Below the pieces are notes generated by a model. The model was not told the DNA's origin. It did not search any database and worked only from the letters and a program-made list of their open reading frames with translations. 64,000 nt of DNA from Limnobacter thiooxidans (GTDB lineage: Bacteria > Pseudomonadota > Gammaproteobacteria > Burkholderiales > Burkholderiaceae_B), in assembly GCF_036323495.1 (NCBI RefSeq), contig NZ_AP028947.1, positions 2,542,001 to 2,606,000 of the forward strand. Reading direction: 5' to 3'. Below are positions 42,469 through 51,214 of this stretch, one piece after another (positions within the stretch are counted from its first letter, which is position 1; each line of letters begins with the position of its first letter). The translations under genes were made by a program, and so were the position numbers.

Positions 42469-42912
42469 TCAAGGAGTGTCTTCCAGCAGACGATCGCGAA
42501 GTTCGTCCAGCTCGCCTTTCAGACGAAGAAGTTCCTCAGGGCTCATGCCACACTTTTCAAACACACAGGATTGAACGTGCACAACCTGTTCCCGAATGGC
42601 CTTGCCAGTTTCGGTCAGGTAGATTTGAAGTTGGCGCTCATCAGCTGAGCTGCGGTTGCGTGTCAGCAAACCTTGCTCAGCCATTCGCTTGATGACCGGA
42701 GTGAGCGCACCCGGTTGCTGACCCAGTTGGCGGGCGATACTGATCAGACTGACGCCGTCTTCCTTCCACAAGATCAACATCACCAGATATTGCGGGAAAG
42801 TCAATCCCAGCGCGGCCAACATGGGCTTGTACACTTGGGTAATGGCCAGTGACGTGGCGTAAAGTGAAAAGCAAAGCTGATTCTCGAGGGCGAGAGGATT
42901 TTCAAATTTCAT
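42469..42912 (-). CDS. ohrR: MarR-family peroxide sensor OhrR
   Basis: 147 residues. The conserved OhrR N-terminus carries the peroxide-sensing Cys14 (LENQLCFSLYATS) and Tyr, followed by the winged helix (VSLISIARQLGQQPGALTPV, then the wing RNRSSADERQLQ). On oxidation OhrR leaves DNA and ohr is expressed. Two extra cysteines near residue 115-120 (SCVFEKCG) could give inter-subunit disulfides. Confidence 0.92.
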   Translation of the reverse strand: MKFENPLALENQLCFSLYATSLAITQVYKPMLAALGLTFPQYLVMLILWKEDGVSLISIARQLGQQPGALTPVIKRMAEQGLLTRNRSSADERQLQIYLTETGKAIREQVVHVQSCVFEKCGMSPEELLRLKGELDELRDRLLEDTP

Positions 42913-43042
42913 GGCATTGTTTTTTTAGTTGTTTGTTTTGTTTTGGAAAAACCCGAATTCAAATGCATGCTGTAAAACTCGGCATACACTAGCAACAATA
43001 CTAGTGTAAACGGTCAGGCATTCCGAGTCACGCTTGGATTTT

Positions 43043-43711
43043 TCAAAGCAAATCAACGGCTTTGGCAATCGAAAAGGCCCTGTCCTGCGGATTTTTGACC
43101 ACCAGTGCCGTTTGCAGGCTCGGACTGTAATGAAGTTTGACCAGTTCTTTGTAAAAATCATAGTCACGCTGCACGCCCAAAGCCACACGCCGCATTTTCA
43201 GTTGCCCTTCCTGAAACGCCTTGCGGTACTTGGGAAAGTAACGCTGTACGTGAGAAAGGGCAAACACATCGGCGTACAGTTCTTCCCGGTGGCGGCGTTG
43301 CTTGGGCCCAAAATCTATTTGCTCCTTGACTTGCACGCAGTGGCCCGATTCATGCGCGAAAAACGCTTCATACACAACCTGCTTGGGCAGACCCTCAAAA
43401 AACAGAAGGTACTGTTCGAAACTGTGCCAATTTCGGTCCTGGGTGCTGATGTAAAAGGTACATCGCTTCAAAGGCGCGTTGTACTGCACCAGCAAGGGCG
43501 ACTGGTGGACCACTTCTTTACCAATCAGCTTGAATTCCACCTGGTAGCCGTGCATTCGACCATAGCCTCGTGCCACGCTGCCGGCGATCTGGTCGATCAA
43601 TTCTGCATCTTCAAAATCCTCAAACCCGTTGGCTTGAGCAGATAATGGACACCACGCAACCGCGCACACCATCAGCGCGCACACAGATTGATTGAGCTTG
43701 CTCACCCGCAT
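43043..43711 (-). CDS. Exported HExxH protein, putative metallopeptidase
   Basis: 222 residues. The signal peptide ends SAQANG. The catalytic-type zinc motif H120-E121-S122-G123-H124 (FFAHESGHCVQV) is followed 20 residues later by E144-L-Y-A-D148, the usual third-ligand arrangement. The rest does not match a family I know. Four cysteines are present in the mature chain or leader. The ATG has GGGAGAC upstream and the stop is followed by a long empty spacer. It lies 19 bases after the ChaN-like gene, so the two are probably cotranscribed. Confidence 0.7.
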   Translation of the reverse strand: MRVSKLNQSVCALMVCAVAWCPLSAQANGFEDFEDAELIDQIAGSVARGYGRMHGYQVEFKLIGKEVVHQSPLLVQYNAPLKRCTFYISTQDRNWHSFEQYLLFFEGLPKQVVYEAFFAHESGHCVQVKEQIDFGPKQRRHREELYADVFALSHVQRYFPKYRKAFQEGQLKMRRVALGVQRDYDFYKELVKLHYSPSLQTALVVKNPQDRAFSIAKAVDLL

Positions 43712-43730
43712 GTCTCCCTATTGAACCGGT

Positions 43731-44576
43731 CTATTTTTTCATGGCTTTGAATGCCTCGCACGGGTCTTCCCGCGCAAACCGGGGCACGCTGTGCACCACA
43801 TCAAAGTTGGATGTGGCCTTGCCCGGTTCATGTTCCAGAAATCCATGCACTGTTGTTCTTTGTTGTAGTGTAACGGGCAACCAGTGCAGCACGCCGACAT
43901 CTTTTTGAACGTGCCCATTGCCAGCGATTAACACCACATCGGTTTGGCTGGATTGCTGCTCAATTACCTGGGCCATCCACACATCGCGGGCCACTTGAGC
44001 CGGCACCATTTTGTCCGCCACGCTGGGAGGCAGCATGTTGCAGTGGCCTTCTACAATGTTTTGGCGATGCTGCCGGGCCAGAGGCTCGGGTAGGGGTTGG
44101 TCAAGTTTGTAATGGGCAACCGTGTCTGGGTCCAAGGCTGCAGAGTAACCGCCTTGCACAATTCGGTTGGCATCTTTGCGTGACACATTCACGGCCAGCA
44201 AAGGCAGTTTGTAATCCAGCGCCAACTGGATCAAGGGCGCGTAAAGTGGCCATTCCCAGCTTTCAACCCACGGTTGGGAGGTAATGCATTCGGCGGTACC
44301 GCATTGATCCTGGGCTGTGCGCAGCAGGCCCTGATGTTCCCGGTCGAACTGCTCCATGGCCAGGGCGGGCCGCCAACCAGCTTTCACCCGGGCCTCGATC
44401 AACTGAAAACGCGCACGGTGTGCATCGGGGTTGTCGTGTACCTCGCCCAGGAGCCAGATGGACGCTGTGGGTACTTCTGTGGGGACGCTTATTGGCACGG
44501 ATGGCTGCGCGCTTGCTTCCATCGATACAAGCAAAGCGAAGCAAAGAACGAATAACCAGCGTGGGAACAATGTCAT
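43731..44576 (-). CDS. ChaN-family (DUF399) heme-binding-type protein
   Basis: 281 residues with a signal peptide ending ASAQP. The ChaN fold signature IWLLGEVHDNPDAHRAR is followed by MEQFDREHQ, LLAVNVSRKDANRI and VLIAGNGHVQKDVG. Campylobacter ChaN is an iron-regulated lipoprotein that binds two hemes; here no lipobox is clear, so it may be soluble in the periplasm. It follows the dioxygenase gene by 5 bases and precedes the HExxH protein gene. Confidence 0.85.
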   Translation of the reverse strand: MTLFPRWLFVLCFALLVSMEASAQPSVPISVPTEVPTASIWLLGEVHDNPDAHRARFQLIEARVKAGWRPALAMEQFDREHQGLLRTAQDQCGTAECITSQPWVESWEWPLYAPLIQLALDYKLPLLAVNVSRKDANRIVQGGYSAALDPDTVAHYKLDQPLPEPLARQHRQNIVEGHCNMLPPSVADKMVPAQVARDVWMAQVIEQQSSQTDVVLIAGNGHVQKDVGVLHWLPVTLQQRTTVHGFLEHEPGKATSNFDVVHSVPRFAREDPCEAFKAMKK

Positions 44577-44581
44577 TGAAA

Positions 44582-45175
44582 CTATCCCTTTGCCTGCACG
44601 GGCAAGACAAAATCGAATGTGGCCACCTTCAACAGCGGCTTGGTCTGACTGAATTTCACCAACAAGGCGGGGCTGTAAAAACTGTCTCGAGCATTCAGTG
44701 GTTCATTGGGAAAATAAAGCTGCGTGGTCAACAAGGGCGTTGATGGCCCCTGCACTTTCACATGCAGGTGCGGGGTGCGCCTGAAACTTGAATTGCCATA
44801 GGAGCCAGGCATCAGCGTTTCAAACCGAAACCTGCCCTTCGCATCGGTGAGTTGATGCCCACGCAGTTTGAAGCCGGAATTGTCATATTCACCAGCAGCG
44901 TCACAACTCCACAAATCGACGATTGCATTGGCAAGCGGCTGACAGGTGGTCGACAACACCCGACCTTCGAGCACCAGCGTTTCACCTTGCAAACCATCGA
45001 CCAGCTTGCTTCGCCGGGGTGTTTGAGGTGTATAAAACGGACCTTCGATTTGACGGGGTGTGGGGCTGTCATCACAGGCCGGGGTTTGCGCCAAGGCCTG
45101 GCGGTTCCCGAACATGGGGCCTGCGATGAGCAGGCCTGCACTGGCGCGAAGAATTGTTCGTCTTGATTTCAGCAT
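44582..45175 (-). CDS. Intradiol ring-cleavage dioxygenase-like protein, exported
   Basis: 197 residues. The leader KSRRTILRASAGLLIAGPMF is a likely twin-arginine signal. The mature domain has the Fe(III) ligand set of intradiol dioxygenases: Tyr in GEYDNSG, Tyr in PGSYGNS and His-x-His in RTPHLHVKV. Catechol or protocatechuate dioxygenases are cytoplasmic; exported, shorter relatives have unknown substrates. AGGAGG precedes the ATG. First gene of a dioxygenase, ChaN, HExxH run. Confidence 0.85.
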   Translation of the reverse strand: MLKSRRTILRASAGLLIAGPMFGNRQALAQTPACDDSPTPRQIEGPFYTPQTPRRSKLVDGLQGETLVLEGRVLSTTCQPLANAIVDLWSCDAAGEYDNSGFKLRGHQLTDAKGRFRFETLMPGSYGNSSFRRTPHLHVKVQGPSTPLLTTQLYFPNEPLNARDSFYSPALLVKFSQTKPLLKVATFDFVLPVQAKG

Positions 45176-45268
45176 GCCGCCTCCTGCTACTTTTGGTGCT
45201 GAGTGGATTCCACTATAACCAAAAGAAGCAGTTCAGGCAGGCTAACGTGCAGCTTGGCTGGATTTGGA

Positions 45269-46372
45269 TCAGCTGTTCAGCCACGCTGCGGTTTTTGCCC
45301 AGATGGTGTTGGGCGATTCCTTGCCACTCATGATACCGATGTGGCCACCGGGGCCAATAAAGAATTCGGATTTGTCGGAGCCCACCACTTTGGTGATTGG
45401 CTTGCAGCAGGCCACATTGGCCAAGCTGTCCGATTTTCCTGCAATACCCAATACCGGGCAAGCGATGTCCTTGAAATTGGCAACTTCCTTGCCCACCTTG
45501 AAGTGACCGTGGGCTGTTTCATTTTCAAGCCAGATGCTGGCAAACCAGTCGCGCAGGGCGCCGCCTGGGTAGGCTTCCAGGCTGTCAATGAAGGCGGCCT
45601 GGTTGGCGTGTTGGGCAACGTAGTCGCGATCGTGCAGCTGGGTCACCAGGCTCCAGTACCCTTTGAGGCTTCCCACCGGGTCAAGCAACTTGAAGCCGAT
45701 CACATTGGCCCAGCCCGGTGTGTACAGCAGCTTGGCGGGTACCTTGCGGAAATTGATTCGCGCTGATTTCAGCAGGTGCGCCAGGCGCTTGTACTGCTGA
45801 CCAATCGGGCCATTGGCATGCCCGTCAATCGGAGTGCCGTAGGTCACGATTTTGTGAATATTCTCGTCCTTGAACAAGGCGGTGTAAGCCAGCGCCATGC
45901 CACCACCCATGCTCCAGCCTTGCAGGCTGAGCTTCTTCGAGCCACTGTGCTCGCGAACCGCATTCAGGCAGGCGGGCAAAAATTCCTTGATGTAGTTTTC
46001 CAGTGTCAGGCCAGCTTGCTTGCGCGTGGGCTTGCCCCAGTCGATCAGGTAAACGTCGAAACCCTGCGCCATCAGGTAACGCACAAAGCTGCGTTCGGGC
46101 AACAGGTCATACACAAACATGTTCACGGCCAGCGGAGCAATCAGAACCAGTGGAATGGTGTTGCGCTTCTTGGCCACGGGCAGGGTGTCATCGCCCATCT
46201 GAATGCTGTCTTCGGTCAGGGGCAGGTAATGGCGAACGCTGTGGATACCGCTTTGGTGAATGATCTCAAACGGTTGCAAGCCAGCCCGCACCATGGATTC
46301 TGACTTGAACAGGCGATCCCAGCCATTGCTGGACATGTGGCTGATGCGGCGAAGACTAAGTGCTGAAGACAT
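45269..46372 (-). CDS. PhaC-like alpha/beta hydrolase with Ser nucleophile
   Basis: 367 residues. It looks like a class III poly-hydroxyalkanoate synthase catalytic subunit: PLVLIAPLAVNMFVYDLLPE, VYLIDWGKPTRKQ, KLSLQGWSMGGGMA, GIAGKSDSLA and GPGGHIGIM supply the nucleophile elbow, Asp and His. The nucleophile is S154 (GWSMGG), whereas PHA synthases have Cys (GxCxG). It may therefore be a hydrolase or intracellular depolymerase rather than a synthase. No phaE, phasin or phaR lies beside it. Divergent from the histidine kinase gene. Confidence 0.78.
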   Translation of the reverse strand: MSSALSLRRISHMSSNGWDRLFKSESMVRAGLQPFEIIHQSGIHSVRHYLPLTEDSIQMGDDTLPVAKKRNTIPLVLIAPLAVNMFVYDLLPERSFVRYLMAQGFDVYLIDWGKPTRKQAGLTLENYIKEFLPACLNAVREHSGSKKLSLQGWSMGGGMALAYTALFKDENIHKIVTYGTPIDGHANGPIGQQYKRLAHLLKSARINFRKVPAKLLYTPGWANVIGFKLLDPVGSLKGYWSLVTQLHDRDYVAQHANQAAFIDSLEAYPGGALRDWFASIWLENETAHGHFKVGKEVANFKDIACPVLGIAGKSDSLANVACCKPITKVVGSDKSEFFIGPGGHIGIMSGKESPNTIWAKTAAWLNS

Positions 46373-46555
46373 GACGATGAATCCGGTTGTTTTGTTATTA
46401 CAGGACGTGCCAGATTCTAACAGTGCAGTTAATGAATTGTTTGGTGTGACGTCTCTAAAAGACTACCCGGTGTCGTGGATGAACAGTGTGCAGGATTCAA
46501 CTAAAACGGGAACTGTTCCCTAGCGCACGAGCCGCAAGCATTTCAATATGCAGGC

Positions 46556-47860
46556 ATGAAATTCTCGTTGCGTTCATTGATCTGGGTTCCCTTCACTTTC
46601 TCGATTGGCTTCACCCTGTCGGCGTGTCTGATCGTGCTGCAGGCACGGGACGATATTCAGGAGGAACTGGAGTCGGCCACGCAGGTGGCGAAAAGCCTCG
46701 CATTGCTGATTGAATCCGATCGAATTGGTGCCCATGAGGCGAAAACCCTGCAGTTCCGGCACATCCGGATTGCAGCACAACCACCGCATTTACTGGATCA
46801 GGACCTGGATGTGGCCATGCCGGCCTGGCTGGCGAACTGGACGTTGGGTGATGTTGCAAGCACTGGACAGACCTATGCAATTCATCTGGACCCGGTGCAG
46901 GTCTGGACTGTGCACGCCACACCTGAAGATGAGCTCAATGAAGTCTGGAACAGCCTGACTGTCACGTTTTTTGTGTTTTTGGCCTCTGCCCTGCTGTGCA
47001 TGGCACTGATCCAACTGGGCGTCAACGACGTTCTGAAACGCTTGCGCCAGTTCAGCCGCGCCATGTCCAGCATGCGGGAAGGTGATCTGAGAGCAAAATT
47101 GCCCGAGACCAGCCCGATTGTTGAACTTCAGGACATCGCCCGGCAATTCAACGCCACAACCCTGACACTGGAACAAGCCCGGGAAGACAACAAGGCTTTG
47201 TCGATTTCCCTGATCAATTCGCAGGAGGAGGAACGCAGGCGCCTGGGCTGCGAACTGCATGACAACCTGGGACAAATCATCGCGGGACTTCGTGCCAGAG
47301 TCTATCTGCTTCACATGCAAACCCAGTCAGAGCAGGCGCACTCCAGTCGGGATACGCTGAAATCGCTGTCCAGCGAACTGGAAGAAGCCCACCGCGTGAT
47401 CCGGCACCTGATCACCGAACTGGACCCGGTGGATTTGCAAACGGTCAACCTGAATGAGGCTTTGGCACATATTTGCGTCAAATGGATGCAAGCCACCGGT
47501 ATTCAATGCGACTTTGAAACCACGGGTGATATCTCGCCGGTCAGCGCACTGAGCGCACAGGAACTGGTGCACATAATCCGTATCGTTCAGGAATCCCTCC
47601 ACAACATTTACAAGCACTCCAACGCAGACAGGGCCACGGTGAGCTTGGTGAATACACCTGATTTCTTCGATTTGAGAATTGAAAACAATGGCGTAGCCCC
47701 CAAGGTGATGAAATCCGGCTACGGTCTTCGCTCCATGCGTGAACGCGCCAAGGAACTGGGCGCAAGTCTTCGTATTCAGAAGAGTCCCGGCACGGGCGTG
47801 ACCGTGCATTTGCACAAAACACACCAGCGAGCCTATTCGAATGAATTACTTGATTGTTGA
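46556..47860 (+). CDS. NarX/UhpB-type sensor histidine kinase
   Basis: 434 residues. Two membrane helices (about 8-29 and 133-155) enclose a roughly 100-residue periplasmic sensor, then a HAMP region (about 156-205), a HisKA_3 dimerisation helix with phospho-acceptor H235 in EEERRRLGCELHDNLGQ, and an ATPase domain ending SGYGLRSMRERAKELGASLR. The gene overlaps the response-regulator gene by 20 bases. Its position next to exaA suggests a role in sensing alcohols or redox state, as with exa regulators in Pseudomonas; this is inference. Confidence 0.92.
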   Translation: MKFSLRSLIWVPFTFSIGFTLSACLIVLQARDDIQEELESATQVAKSLALLIESDRIGAHEAKTLQFRHIRIAAQPPHLLDQDLDVAMPAWLANWTLGDVASTGQTYAIHLDPVQVWTVHATPEDELNEVWNSLTVTFFVFLASALLCMALIQLGVNDVLKRLRQFSRAMSSMREGDLRAKLPETSPIVELQDIARQFNATTLTLEQAREDNKALSISLINSQEEERRRLGCELHDNLGQIIAGLRARVYLLHMQTQSEQAHSSRDTLKSLSSELEEAHRVIRHLITELDPVDLQTVNLNEALAHICVKWMQATGIQCDFETTGDISPVSALSAQELVHIIRIVQESLHNIYKHSNADRATVSLVNTPDFFDLRIENNGVAPKVMKSGYGLRSMRERAKELGASLRIQKSPGTGVTVHLHKTHQRAYSNELLDC

Positions 47861-48518
47861 TGACCACCCCCTGATCCGGCAAAGCTATTCACAGATCATC
47901 AATCAGATCAGCAATGGTCATGCGCGGATCGACCATGCCGACAACGCCGCATCAGCCTGGATGAAGTGGATTGAAACACGCCACGAACTGGTTGTACTGG
48001 ACATCAACCTGCCTGACATTTCCGGCCTGGATCTGGCCACAAAAATTTTACGCAGGCAGGCCGATACACGCGTGATGTTCTTTAGCATGCACGATGAGCT
48101 GGGACTGGTGAATCGCGCGATGAAACTGGGTGCCAGTGCCTATGTCAGCAAATCAGCCGAGCCGGAGGAATTTGCTCGGGCCATTCAAGCGATATCGGAA
48201 GGAAAACATTACATTGAACATCGCCTTGCAACCAACTTGATATGTTCGAGAGACAGCAAAAACAACACCGCGCTGGACATGCTGTCTGGCCGTGAAAGTG
48301 AAATTTTCCTGATGATTGCCAAGGGTTATTCATCCCGACAGGTCGGCGAGCTGTTGAATCTCAGTGCGAAAACAGTCGCCAATAACCTGTCCATCATCAA
48401 ACAAAAGTTGAATGTCGACACCACGGCCGCAATGGCCCACCTTGCGGTGAGCCTGCAATTGATTGAAGTCTACCAGCCCACAGGACAACCTGTGCAGCCC
48501 TCGAAATTGGCATCCTGA
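47841..48518 (+). CDS. NarL/LuxR-type response regulator
   Basis: 225 residues. Receiver domain with DD at residues 7-8, phospho-acceptor D54 (VVLDINLPD) and Lys near 104. The C-terminal LuxR helix-turn-helix is LSGRESEIFLMIAKGYSSRQ followed by VGELLNLSAKTVANNLS. Partner of the kinase just upstream (20-base overlap). The last 49 bases overlap the 3' end of the convergent pentapeptide-repeat gene. Confidence 0.94.
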   Translation: MNYLIVDDHPLIRQSYSQIINQISNGHARIDHADNAASAWMKWIETRHELVVLDINLPDISGLDLATKILRRQADTRVMFFSMHDELGLVNRAMKLGASAYVSKSAEPEEFARAIQAISEGKHYIEHRLATNLICSRDSKNNTALDMLSGRESEIFLMIAKGYSSRQVGELLNLSAKTVANNLSIIKQKLNVDTTAAMAHLAVSLQLIEVYQPTGQPVQPSKLAS

Positions 48519-49093
48519 AACGTCGCATAGTGAATTCGGGCACCAGTGATCGTGGTACCGTCAAAGTCCACCATGTTCATTTTGGCTTCCTGCAAATTGG
48601 CGTTCTTGAAGTTGGAATCCACCAGGCTGCATTTGTCCATCCAGGCTTTCTCAAAACTGGACATCTGAGCATTGGCACCCGCGAAGTTGGCACGGTTGAC
48701 CCTTGCAAAGGAAAAATCAGCGGCAACCAGGCTGGTACGGCTAAAGTTGGCTGCCTGGCCAAACGCAGCATAGGCCTGCACGGCATCCAGTGTCGCATCG
48801 GTAAAATTGGCTCGGCGCAGGTTGGCACGTTTCAGGTCAGCCCGAGTCAAGTTGGCTCCAGTCAGGTTTGCACCTTCCAGGTTGGCACCACGCAAGTCAG
48901 CGTGGCGCAGGTCGGCGCCACTCAAGTCCGCATTGGACAGGTCTATCGCACTCAATTCCATATTGCGCATGTCCTGACCCGCCAAGCTGGCATTTTTACA
49001 GTTGCTTCCAGGCTGCAGGTCACAAGCCTGGGCATTCATGGCGAGCAATAACCCAGCCAGTATCGTCAATCCGGAATACTTGATTGATTTCAT
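48470..49093 (-). CDS. Exported pentapeptide-repeat protein
   Basis: 207 residues. The signal peptide ends MNAQA, then a short Cys pair (CDLQPGSNC) and about 30 A(D/N)LXX repeats (for example NADLSGADLRHADLRGANLE), which form a right-handed quadrilateral beta-helix. Further Cys pairs near the end (FEGCTGC) may be disulfide-linked. Function unknown; the periplasmic location argues against a gyrase-protecting Qnr role. It shares 49 bases with the response regulator on the opposite strand and lies downstream of the exaA terminator. Confidence 0.88.
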   Translation of the reverse strand: MKSIKYSGLTILAGLLLAMNAQACDLQPGSNCKNASLAGQDMRNMELSAIDLSNADLSGADLRHADLRGANLEGANLTGANLTRADLKRANLRRANFTDATLDAVQAYAAFGQAANFSRTSLVAADFSFARVNRANFAGANAQMSSFEKAWMDKCSLVDSNFKNANLQEAKMNMVDFDGTTITGARIHYATFQDANFEGCTGCPVGW

Positions 49094-49112
49094 TGATTCA
49101 ATCCTTTAAAAG

Positions 49113-49150
49113 AAAAACGGATGGGTTTGCTCTGCAAAGCAAACCCATCC
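49113..49150 (-). terminator. Intrinsic terminator of exaA
   Basis: On the minus strand GGATGGGTTTGCT pairs perfectly with AGCAAACCCATCC (13 pairs), followed by GTTTTTCTTTT. It lies about 50 bases after the exaA stop and before the pentapeptide gene. Confidence 0.9.
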
Positions 49151-49197
49151 CAAGCAACAACGTCTTCCAGGATGAAGAGAGGAATGTTGACGTCGTA

Positions 49198-51060
49198 TTA
49201 ACGCGAGGCTTGCTGAATCATCTTGGGCAGCTTGAACACCCAGAATGAGCCGCCTTGCGGCACGGGCTTGGTCAGCTCGGCCATGTCACCGCCCCAGAGA
49301 GGCACTGCACCACCGTAACCACTGGCCACACCAATGTACTGTTCGCCATCCATTTCCCAGGTAATCGGGGAAGAAACAATTCCGGAACCCGTCTGGAATT
49401 TCCAGAGCTCCTTGCCGGTTTTGGCATCAAACGCCTTGAAATAACCATCACCCGTCCCTGTGAATACCAGATTGCCTTTGGTGGCCATGACCCCGGCCCA
49501 CAGTGGAAGCTTTTCCTTGTGCTGCCAGGCAACTTTTCCTGTTACCGGGTTCATGGCACGCAAAACACCCACATGGTCATCAAACATGCGCTTGATACGG
49601 AAGCCCTGACCAAGGTAGGCAGACCCTTTCTTGTAGGTCACGTTTTCAGTCCAGTAGTCCTCTTTCCAGTGGTTTGCACCGATGTAAAACAGGCCTGTAT
49701 CCTGGCTGTAGGCCATAGGGTTCCAGTTCTTGCCACCCAAAAATGGAGGGGAAACCTCAACAGATTTGCCACGGTCCTGACCTGGCTCAGGGGGAGGTGG
49801 ACGCTGTCCCGCCACTTCAATCGGCCGACCGGTTTTCTGGTCAATGCCCTTGGCCCAGGTCACTCCATCCACAAAGGGCACACCACGAATGAATTTGCCG
49901 TCAGCACGATTCACCACATAGAAGAAGCCGTTTCGATCAGCGTGTGCAGTGGCCTTGATGGTTTTGCCACCGTCCTTGTACTCGAACAAGACCAGTTCAT
50001 TGTTGCCGGAGAAATCCCATGCGTCATTTGGTGTGTGCTGGTAGAACCACTTTACCTCGCCAGTGCTGGGGTCTACAGCCACTTGGCCCGAGGTGTACAG
50101 GTTGTCGTATTCAAGCGGATTGCCACCTTTGGGGGTTCGGTACCAGGTGTTCCACGGGGCCGGGTTACCAGCACCAACAATGATCAGATTGTTTTCAACG
50201 TCGAAGCTGGCTGATTGCCACGGGGCACCGCCGCCCTGGCTCCACGCCTCTACCTTTCCGGTTGGGCTGGAGGGGTCATCCGGCCAGGAAGGTGCACGTG
50301 GGTCACCCGTCGGTGTGCTTTCCTTGCCATTGAGGCGACCCATGTGTCCTTCCACGAAAGGACGCATCCAGATTTCTTTGCCGGTTTCAGGGTCACGGGC
50401 ATACAGCTTGCCCACCACACCGAATTCATCGCCGGAAGATCCATGAATCAGCAGAACCTTGCCGGTCTTCTGATCTTTGACCAAGGTCGGCGCGCCGGTC
50501 ATCGTATACCCGGCAGTGTGGTCTTCAAACTTTTCGCGCCACGCAACTTTGCCAGTCTTCTTGTCCAGCGCAACAATGCCGGCATCCAAGGTTCCAAAGA
50601 AGACCTTGTCGCCAAAAATGGCTGCACCGCGGTTGACTACGTCGCAGCAGGGACGAATGTCCTCAGGCAGGCGATGCGAATACTGCCAGAGCTTGGCACC
50701 TGTTTTTGCGTCCAACGCATACATGCGTGAATAGGAACCAGTCACGTAAATGATGCCGTCGTGAACCAAAGCCTGTGTTTCCTGCCCACGCTGCTTTTCG
50801 TCACCAAAGCTGAAGGACCACGCGGGCACGAGATTGGCCACATTCTTGTCATTGATGGCAGTCATGGGGCTGTAGCGTTGCGCCTTGGGCCCAAAACCGT
50901 AGCTCAGGATGTCTTTGGGTGTTTTTTCATCGTTGACGATGTCTTCCCAGGTGACACCGCCCGATTTGGCCGACGCTGCACCGCTCTGCAATGCCAGACC
51001 TGCGGTGGCAGCAACCACGGCAAGCGTCAAGGCACTGAGTTTCAAGCTTGAATTTCTCAC
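49198..51060 (-). CDS. exaA: Quinoprotein ethanol dehydrogenase, ExaA type
   Basis: 620 residues. Periplasmic PQQ-dependent alcohol dehydrogenase. The signal peptide ends SGAASA. It closely follows Pseudomonas ExaA: TWEDIVNDEKT, SFGDEKQRGQETQA, the PQQ-contact Cys pair DIRPCCDVVNRGAA, metal Glu in GDEFGVVG, Asn in GAGNPAPWNTW and catalytic Asp in AWDFSGNNE. The Ser two residues after that Asp, where lanthanide enzymes have Asp, indicates a calcium enzyme. Electrons would go to a cytochrome c550, which is not encoded next door. GTG start with GAGGAGAG upstream. Downstream of the PqqU-like receptor by 154 bases on the same strand. Confidence 0.94.
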   Translation of the reverse strand: MRNSSLKLSALTLAVVAATAGLALQSGAASAKSGGVTWEDIVNDEKTPKDILSYGFGPKAQRYSPMTAINDKNVANLVPAWSFSFGDEKQRGQETQALVHDGIIYVTGSYSRMYALDAKTGAKLWQYSHRLPEDIRPCCDVVNRGAAIFGDKVFFGTLDAGIVALDKKTGKVAWREKFEDHTAGYTMTGAPTLVKDQKTGKVLLIHGSSGDEFGVVGKLYARDPETGKEIWMRPFVEGHMGRLNGKESTPTGDPRAPSWPDDPSSPTGKVEAWSQGGGAPWQSASFDVENNLIIVGAGNPAPWNTWYRTPKGGNPLEYDNLYTSGQVAVDPSTGEVKWFYQHTPNDAWDFSGNNELVLFEYKDGGKTIKATAHADRNGFFYVVNRADGKFIRGVPFVDGVTWAKGIDQKTGRPIEVAGQRPPPPEPGQDRGKSVEVSPPFLGGKNWNPMAYSQDTGLFYIGANHWKEDYWTENVTYKKGSAYLGQGFRIKRMFDDHVGVLRAMNPVTGKVAWQHKEKLPLWAGVMATKGNLVFTGTGDGYFKAFDAKTGKELWKFQTGSGIVSSPITWEMDGEQYIGVASGYGGAVPLWGGDMAELTKPVPQGGSFWVFKLPKMIQQASR

Positions 51061-51181
51061 TGATCTCTCCTCTTTGTTTAATCTGATTTGTTGTCATCCG
51101 ACTCTTCTTTCGGACTCATTTCAGATTAAGGAGAGACCCCGTGGTTTTCCAGAGCAGAATTCCCGCAACTGACCGGGACTT

Positions 51182-51202
51182 ATTCCCGATGACTTCGGGA
51201 AT
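51182..51202. other. Hairpin between the receptor and exaA genes
   Basis: ATTCCCGA and TCGGGAAT form an 8-base perfect stem with a 5-base loop, 12 bases after the receptor stop on the minus strand. No T tract follows; it may be a processing or stability element between two cotranscribed genes. Confidence 0.5.
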
Positions 51203-51214
51203 TCCGCAAAGGGC

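Noticed and set aside
49255..50214. 319-codon plus-strand frame opposite exaA
   Set aside because: Shadow of exaA. The minus-strand protein aligns along its length with known quinoprotein alcohol dehydrogenases.
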